NCBI GenBank assembly: GCA_018381595.1
Contig: JAGZRP010000026.1
Span: 1-8,506 of the forward strand
From: Bacillota bacterium
Lineage (GTDB): Bacteria; Bacillota_I; Bacilli_A; RF39; UBA660
Direction: 5' to 3'
DNA length: 8,506 bases
Shown piece by piece: positions 5,439-8,506 of the stretch; the first letter of the stretch is position 1, and each line of letters starts with the position of its first letter. The notes beneath the pieces are model-generated. The model was not told the DNA's origin, searched no databases, and saw only the letters and a list, made by a program, of their open reading frames with translations. Both the position numbers and the translations under genes were made by a program.

Positions 5439-5625
5439 GACGTGGTACCACCTTAATTCATAGTTAAAAACTATCTTGTGCTGTTAACAGGTGCTACCCG
5501 TACAATCCTACCTATCGAACTGTCAACTCCAGAACCATTCGAAATCTGTTCTTTTATCTATTTCCACCAACCATAGACTCTCTTTTAAAATACTAAGATT
5601 CTTCTTTCCTTCAAAATTTTTGATA
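5405..5625 (-). ncRNA. T-box riboswitch leader, methionine type, upstream of dut-metG
   Basis: The minus strand carries a complete T-box leader that senses uncharged tRNA. The T-box core AAGGTGGTACCACG is at 5454-5441. A stem III hairpin ATAGTT/AACTAT lies just before it (5474-5460). The stem I signatures AGAGAG and GGTTGGTGGAA lie around 5583-5562, within a TCTAT/ATAGA distal stem. The specifier is best read as AUG at 5538-5536, in the context CGAATGGTTCTGGAG, with a purine following it as is usual. The discriminator-pairing bases read UGGU, which matches tRNA-Met (A73). The frame-shifted reading UGG (Trp) would need a G73 partner and does not fit. The ending is the terminator/antiterminator region just before dut. 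Uncharged tRNA-Met should stabilise the antiterminator and switch on dut and metG. Stem I pairing was done by eye. Confidence 0.93.
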
Positions 5626-5630
5626 GTTTG

Positions 5631-5659
5631 ATTATAGCATAGGTTTTCCTTTTTGCCAA
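5631..5659 (-). promoter_or_regulatory. Sigma-A promoter of the T-box-dut-metG unit
   Basis: -35 TTGGCA (5659-5654) and perfect -10 TATAAT (5636-5631) with a 17-base spacer on the minus strand. The start is expected near 5624, at the base of T-box stem I. The -35 begins five bases after the spoVT stop codon. Confidence 0.9.
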
Positions 5660-5664
5660 GTATT

Positions 5665-6195
5665 TTAAGACTCTAACTGTTTTGCTAATACTTGAGATGT
5701 GAGTTCTACGATTTTTTTATCTGTCTCTGTTAATTCATCAGATGAATACATGATAATGATACCAGTTGCATCTCCACCTACAATAATAGTCGCATATGTA
5801 AAACTTGCACTCATTTCTTCATTTTCTACAATTTGAATTGGTTTGATTCCTTTTTCCAAAATTTTATCTCTTCTCGATATCGCATTTTTTATTTGCTCAC
5901 TGATTGATTTATCTAAGAATGTTTTTCTATCTGTACCACCAACTGCAATAACTTTATCTGTATCTGTTATTACCACATTATGATGTGTCAGTGCATAAAT
6001 GCTTTCCGCAAATACACCTGATTCTTCCACCATATTATTCATAATAAAATACTTTTTTAAAATAATTTGATCTTGATCATCTATATATATTTCTAAGTTC
6101 TCTCCTTCACGAATTCGTAATGTTTTTCTAATCTCTTTTGGAATTACAATTCTTCCTAGCTCATCAATTCTTCTTACTACACCAGTTGCTTTCAT
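5665..6195 (-). CDS. spoVT: SpoVT-like transcription regulator (AbrB DNA-binding domain plus GAF-like domain)
   Basis: In B. subtilis SpoVT is a sigma-G-dependent regulator that adjusts forespore gene expression and spore coat/germination traits. The 176-aa length matches (178 aa). Residues 1-50 form an AbrB/SpoVT swapped-hairpin DNA-binding domain with the near-invariant MKATGVVRRIDELGR, IVIPKEIRKTLRIREG and LEIYID segments. Residues about 55-176 form the GAF-like sensor half (ESIYALTHHNVVITDTDKV, then LDKSISEQI, then a FTYATIIVGGDATG stretch), which is more divergent. The extra domain separates it from AbrB itself (about 95 aa). The ATG at 6195 has GTGAGG 5 bases upstream, and a sigma-G-like promoter lies just before that. 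mfd is nearby on the same strand, as in B. subtilis, but ppaC intervenes. Its presence suggests sporulation capacity, or a relic of it. I saw no terminator before the T-box promoter. Confidence 0.93.
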   Translation of the reverse strand: MKATGVVRRIDELGRIVIPKEIRKTLRIREGENLEIYIDDQDQIILKKYFIMNNMVEESGVFAESIYALTHHNVVITDTDKVIAVGGTDRKTFLDKSISEQIKNAISRRDKILEKGIKPIQIVENEEMSASFTYATIIVGGDATGIIIMYSSDELTETDKKIVELTSQVLAKQLES

Positions 6196-6217
6196 AAATT
6201 CCTCACTTTCTAATGTA

Positions 6218-6247
6218 TAGAATGTGTTAAAAATATCAATTTATACT
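6218..6247 (-). promoter_or_regulatory. Candidate sigma-G promoter of spoVT
   Basis: On the minus strand AGTATA (6247-6242) and CATTCTA (6224-6218) are separated by 17 bases. These resemble the forespore sigma-G elements TGHATR and CATWHTA; only the first -35 base differs. The start would be near 6211, leaving a short leader that contains the ribosome binding site. A sigma-A reading (TTGATA, 16 bases, TACATT) is weaker. The -35 overlaps that of the divergent ppaC promoter. Confidence 0.45.
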
Positions 6248-6275
6248 TATCAGTGATGAATATTTGTGCTATAAT
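6247..6275 (+). promoter_or_regulatory. Sigma-A promoter of ppaC with extended -10
   Basis: -35 TTATCA (6247-6252, four of six consensus bases), 17-base spacer, and perfect extended -10 TGCTATAAT (6267-6275). The start is expected near 6282, giving a leader of about 50 bases. Confidence 0.85.
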
Positions 6276-6291
6276 AATTAAACCGTTTTGT

Positions 6292-6312
6292 CGCTTTTAC
6301 TTTTTAAAAGCG
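6292..6312 (+). other. Perfect 8-bp hairpin in the ppaC leader
   Basis: CGCTTTTA (6292-6299) and TAAAAGCG (6305-6312) form a perfect 8-bp stem with a 5-base loop, starting about 10 bases after the predicted transcription start and ending 5 bases before the AGGAGG of ppaC. It could protect the 5' end or modulate translation. It lacks a U-tract, so it is not a convincing terminator. Confidence 0.5.
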
Positions 6313-6317
6313 TTTGA

Positions 6318-6323
6318 AGGAGG
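6318..6323 (+). promoter_or_regulatory. Ribosome binding site that fixes the ppaC start
   Basis: AGGAGG lies 8 bases before ATG 6332. It rules out the in-frame TTG at 6314, which would place the ribosome binding site inside the coding region. Confidence 0.9.
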
Positions 6324-6331
6324 AACGAATC

Positions 6332-7948
6332 ATGGATAAAATTTTTGTCTTCGGACATAAAAAACCAGATACAGATAGTGTAACTTCATCCATTGCATTA
6401 TCCTACTTAAAAAATCAATTAGGATATGAAACAGAACCACGTGTTTTAGGTGATATTAATAATGAATCAAAATTCGTTTTAAAATACTTTGATGTAAAAC
6501 AACCAAAAATTTTAAATGATGTAAAATTACAAATCAAAGATATTAATTATCAAAAAGAAAACTTAGTATTTAAAAATGAATCTATATATCATTCATTTTT
6601 CCACATGCTAAAAAACAAAGCGACAACACTTCCAATTGTTGATGAAAAAAAGAAGTTAGTGGGAATTGTTTCAATGAAAAGTATTGCCGAAGAACAAATT
6701 GCTGGTGATCTTGCAAATATTGAAACTTCTTATCAAAATATAGTTTCTATTTTAAATGGAGAAGAAATTTTAAAATTTGATGAGGAAATCAAAGGAAAAT
6801 CATTAATTGCTTCTTATCGTAGTACTACATTTATGGAAAACATTGATATTAATCATGAATCGATTCTAATTGTTGGAGATAGACATAGTATTATTGAACA
6901 TGCTGTTATGAATGGAGCAAAATTAATTATTGTTACTGGAAATGGAATCATAAAAGAAAATCATTTAGTTATTGCAAAACAAAATCATGTTAATGTCATT
7001 AGAACAAGCATGGACACATTTAGTGTTGCAAAAATCATTGGATTAAGTAATTATGTATCTACAATTACTTCTTATGATAGTGTGATAGCAATCAATGAAA
7101 ATGATTATATGAATGATTTAATCGATCTTTCCAAAAAACATCGTTATAGCAATTATCCAGTAGTCAGTCATAATGGAACCTGTTTAGGATTATTTCGTCT
7201 TGCAGATATGAATGATAAACAACAGAAAAAAGTAATTCTAGTAGACCATAATCTTCCAGAACAAAGTGTTGATGGCTTAGATGAAGCAGAAATCATAGAA
7301 ATTATTGATCATCATAACATTGGAACCATTGGAACTAGTAAACCTATCAACTTCCGTAATATGCCAGTTGGGAGTACGAATACCATTTTATATCTTTTAT
7401 ATCGTGAAAATCATATTGATATTCCAAAACAGATTGCTGGAGTTATGGTTTCTGGAATTATCTCAGATACTTTATTGATGAAATCTCCAACCACAACAGA
7501 GATTGATAGAATTGCAATCGAGGAGTTATCAAAGATTGCTGAAATTAATACCACTGAATACGCATACGAAATGTTTAAAGCAGGTTCATCGATAGAAGGC
7601 ATGACAGAAGAACAAATTTTATATAGCGATTTTAAAAACTTTAAAATTGATAATTCAAAATTAGGAATTGGGCAAATTTTCACATTAAATATTGACGAAA
7701 TTAAAAAAGATGAAACCAACTTCATTGACCTAATTGAGCGCGTTGCAGCTAATAATGGTTACTCTGTTGTTGCATTATTTGTAACGGATATTATTAAGAA
7801 TGGTTCTTATTTATATTATAATCAAAAAGCAGCTGATATTTTGAAAGATGCTTTCTACCTAGAAGAAATAGAACAAGGAATCTATTTAGATGGTATTATT
7901 TCTCGTAAAAAACAAATTATTCCAAATATTATGAGAATCATGGACTAA
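6332..7948 (+). CDS. ppaC: Manganese-dependent family II inorganic pyrophosphatase with CBS-DRTGG-CBS regulatory insert
   Basis: Family II (DHH) pyrophosphatases hydrolyse pyrophosphate in the cytoplasm and pull biosynthetic reactions forward. The 538-aa length fits the CBS-containing subclass (about 550 aa) rather than the plain form (about 310 aa). Catalytic core, first part: GHKKPDTDSV at 8-17 (His9, Asp13, Asp15). The insert follows: CBS1 at about 70-125, a DRTGG domain at about 126-245 (VGDRHSIIEHA at 181-191, ending VTGN), and CBS2 at about 246-298. The core resumes with VDHN at 304-307, DHH at 326-328, GSTNTI at 347-352, SGIISDTLLMKSPT at 374-387 (Asp379), and the substrate-binding SRKKQ at 524-528. 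All expected active-site residues are present. Enzymes with DRTGG are inhibited by AMP/ADP and activated by diadenosine polyphosphates, so this one is probably controlled by adenylate state. It is the only plus-strand gene here, inserted between mfd and spoVT. Its DRTGG signature reads TGN rather than TGG. Confidence 0.96.
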   Translation: MDKIFVFGHKKPDTDSVTSSIALSYLKNQLGYETEPRVLGDINNESKFVLKYFDVKQPKILNDVKLQIKDINYQKENLVFKNESIYHSFFHMLKNKATTLPIVDEKKKLVGIVSMKSIAEEQIAGDLANIETSYQNIVSILNGEEILKFDEEIKGKSLIASYRSTTFMENIDINHESILIVGDRHSIIEHAVMNGAKLIIVTGNGIIKENHLVIAKQNHVNVIRTSMDTFSVAKIIGLSNYVSTITSYDSVIAINENDYMNDLIDLSKKHRYSNYPVVSHNGTCLGLFRLADMNDKQQKKVILVDHNLPEQSVDGLDEAEIIEIIDHHNIGTIGTSKPINFRNMPVGSTNTILYLLYRENHIDIPKQIAGVMVSGIISDTLLMKSPTTTEIDRIAIEELSKIAEINTTEYAYEMFKAGSSIEGMTEEQILYSDFKNFKIDNSKLGIGQIFTLNIDEIKKDETNFIDLIERVAANNGYSVVALFVTDIIKNGSYLYYNQKAADILKDAFYLEEIEQGIYLDGIISRKKQIIPNIMRIMD

Positions 7949-7978
7949 AAAACAATATCTTAATCGATATTGTTTTTT
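7947..7978. terminator. Bidirectional terminator shared by ppaC and mfd
   Basis: AAAAAACAATATC (7947-7959) and GATATTGTTTTTT (7966-7978) form a perfect 13-bp stem with a 6-base loop, ending in six T on either strand. It starts in the ppaC stop codon. The mfd stop codon (7962-7960) lies in the loop, so one stem arm encodes the last Mfd residues. Confidence 0.9.
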
Positions 7979-8506
7979 GGTGGATTACAAGCTTTCATTA
8001 ACACTTCCATGAATTCAATTAAATAATAAATAAAATGTTTTTCTAATCGAACGGTATCTAAAGTAATGATTAAAGAACGATGTCTCATAGAAAAGCGAAA
8101 CATGCGAGAAATTCTTGAAGCTTCCATAAATAATAAATCTCCACTTACTTTTTCTGTTAACGCTGGAGGGATTGTAATCTCTATAAAATTTTTCGTTTGC
8201 TTCATTTGCTTAATCCCAATATTGGTTGCCATTTTTTCAAACCACTCTTCATACATATAAATTAACATATCTTCTGTAATATGACCAAAGCGGTCTTCCA
8301 AAGATGTTTTAACCTCATGCAACTTTTCATAAGAATCTATTGTATTAATTAATTTATGAATTTCTATTTTTAGCTCATCTTCATATACATAAGAATCACT
8401 AATCGTCGTCGCAACGTCTAATAATGGTTGAGAATCCGTTTCTATTTCTTCATCTACATGATGTCCTTTTAAACGCTCTATTTCTTCATTCAACATTTTT
8501 AAAAAA
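7960..8506 (-). CDS. mfd: Transcription-repair coupling factor Mfd, C-terminal fragment
   Basis: Mfd removes RNA polymerase stalled at DNA lesions and recruits UvrA. Only the last 181 residues are visible; the frame is open through the right edge (FLK precedes the first Met in this stretch), so the Met at 8496 is internal. The visible part is the TRCF C-terminal domain: a linker FLKMLNEEIERLKG, equivalent to the GFDLYxxMLxEAI segment after the helicase motor, then an SDSYVYEDELKIEIHKLI segment, the typical EDRFGHITEDM (El.DRFG.xP), and a C-terminal beta-rich half. This domain masks the UvrA-binding surface in resting Mfd. Neighbouring spoVT on the same strand, as in B. subtilis, supports the call. 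The gene ends PPKNNID within the shared terminator. Nothing looks broken in the part seen. Confidence 0.93.
   Translation of the reverse strand, partial: FLKMLNEEIERLKGHHVDEEIETDSQPLLDVATTISDSYVYEDELKIEIHKLINTIDSYEKLHEVKTSLEDRFGHITEDMLIYMYEEWFEKMATNIGIKQMKQTKNFIEITIPPALTEKVSGDLLFMEASRISRMFRFSMRHRSLIITLDTVRLEKHFIYYLIEFMEVLMKACNPPKNNID

Noticed and set aside
5535..5537. UGG (Trp) as the T-box specifier
   Set aside because: The T-box bulge UGGU pairs with an A73 tRNA, tRNA-Trp has G73, and the downstream gene is metG.
6314..6331. TTG start of ppaC six codons upstream
   Set aside because: It would put the AGGAGG ribosome binding site inside the coding region; ATG 6332 gives the standard N-terminus MDKIFVFGHKKPD.
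7411..7725. Minus-strand 104-codon frame inside ppaC
   Set aside because: It is the reverse of a strongly conserved coding region and has no ribosome binding site or family resemblance.
1..8506. tRNA/rRNA genes, CRISPR arrays, insertion sequences, phage or defence genes
   Set aside because: I looked for cloverleaf motifs, regularly spaced repeats, transposase or integrase motifs and terminal inverted repeats and saw none; the genes are housekeeping with consistent codon use.

Overview
The window is about 8.5 kb of AT-rich (about 30% GC by eye) DNA from a low-GC Gram-positive bacterium of the Bacilli type. Three things support this. Ribosome binding sites are strong AGGAGG/GGAGG, gene content and order match the Bacillus subtilis metS-yabD(tatD)-yabE-ksgA block and the mfd-spoVT block, and a textbook T-box leader is present. 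UGG encodes Trp and UGA serves as a stop (tatD), so the genetic code is standard, not the mycoplasma code. A spoVT gene preceded by a sigma-G-like promoter suggests a spore former or a recent descendant of one.

All genes but one lie on the minus strand. From the right edge: the C-terminal end of mfd (7960-8506); the single plus-strand gene ppaC, a CBS/DRTGG-regulated family II pyrophosphatase (6332-7948), convergent with mfd across a shared bidirectional terminator; spoVT (5665-6195), divergent from ppaC; a methionine-type T-box leader (5405-5625) in front of the dut-metG operon (dUTPase and methionyl-tRNA synthetase, 5389-3337, one base between them); a 59-codon membrane-protein gene (3002-3181) with its own promoter and terminator; tatD (2185-2955); a short G5/3D-domain cell-wall protein related to YabE (1435-2142) with its own promoter and terminator; rsmA/ksgA (302-1135) with its own promoter; and the N-terminal part of an unrecognised membrane protein (1-293), translationally coupled to rsmA and running off the left edge.

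Compared with B. subtilis, the two blocks are fused: mfd-spoVT sits directly beside metG. In B. subtilis the AbrB paralogue abrB neighbours metS, and spoVT lies beside mfd several kb away. RNase M5 (rnmV), normally between yabE and ksgA, is absent here, and ppaC is inserted in inverted orientation between mfd and spoVT.

Functionally this is a housekeeping region: rRNA maturation (RsmA), tRNA charging (MetRS), nucleotide-pool sanitation (Dut, PpaC), DNA repair (TatD, Mfd), wall remodelling (3D protein) and developmental control (SpoVT). No mobile element, CRISPR array or tRNA/rRNA gene was seen. I found no clearly novel system. The least explained parts are the 59-aa gene with three phased TTTAC repeats upstream, the terminator touching the tatD ribosome binding site, and a 19-codon ORF in the rsmA upstream gap.
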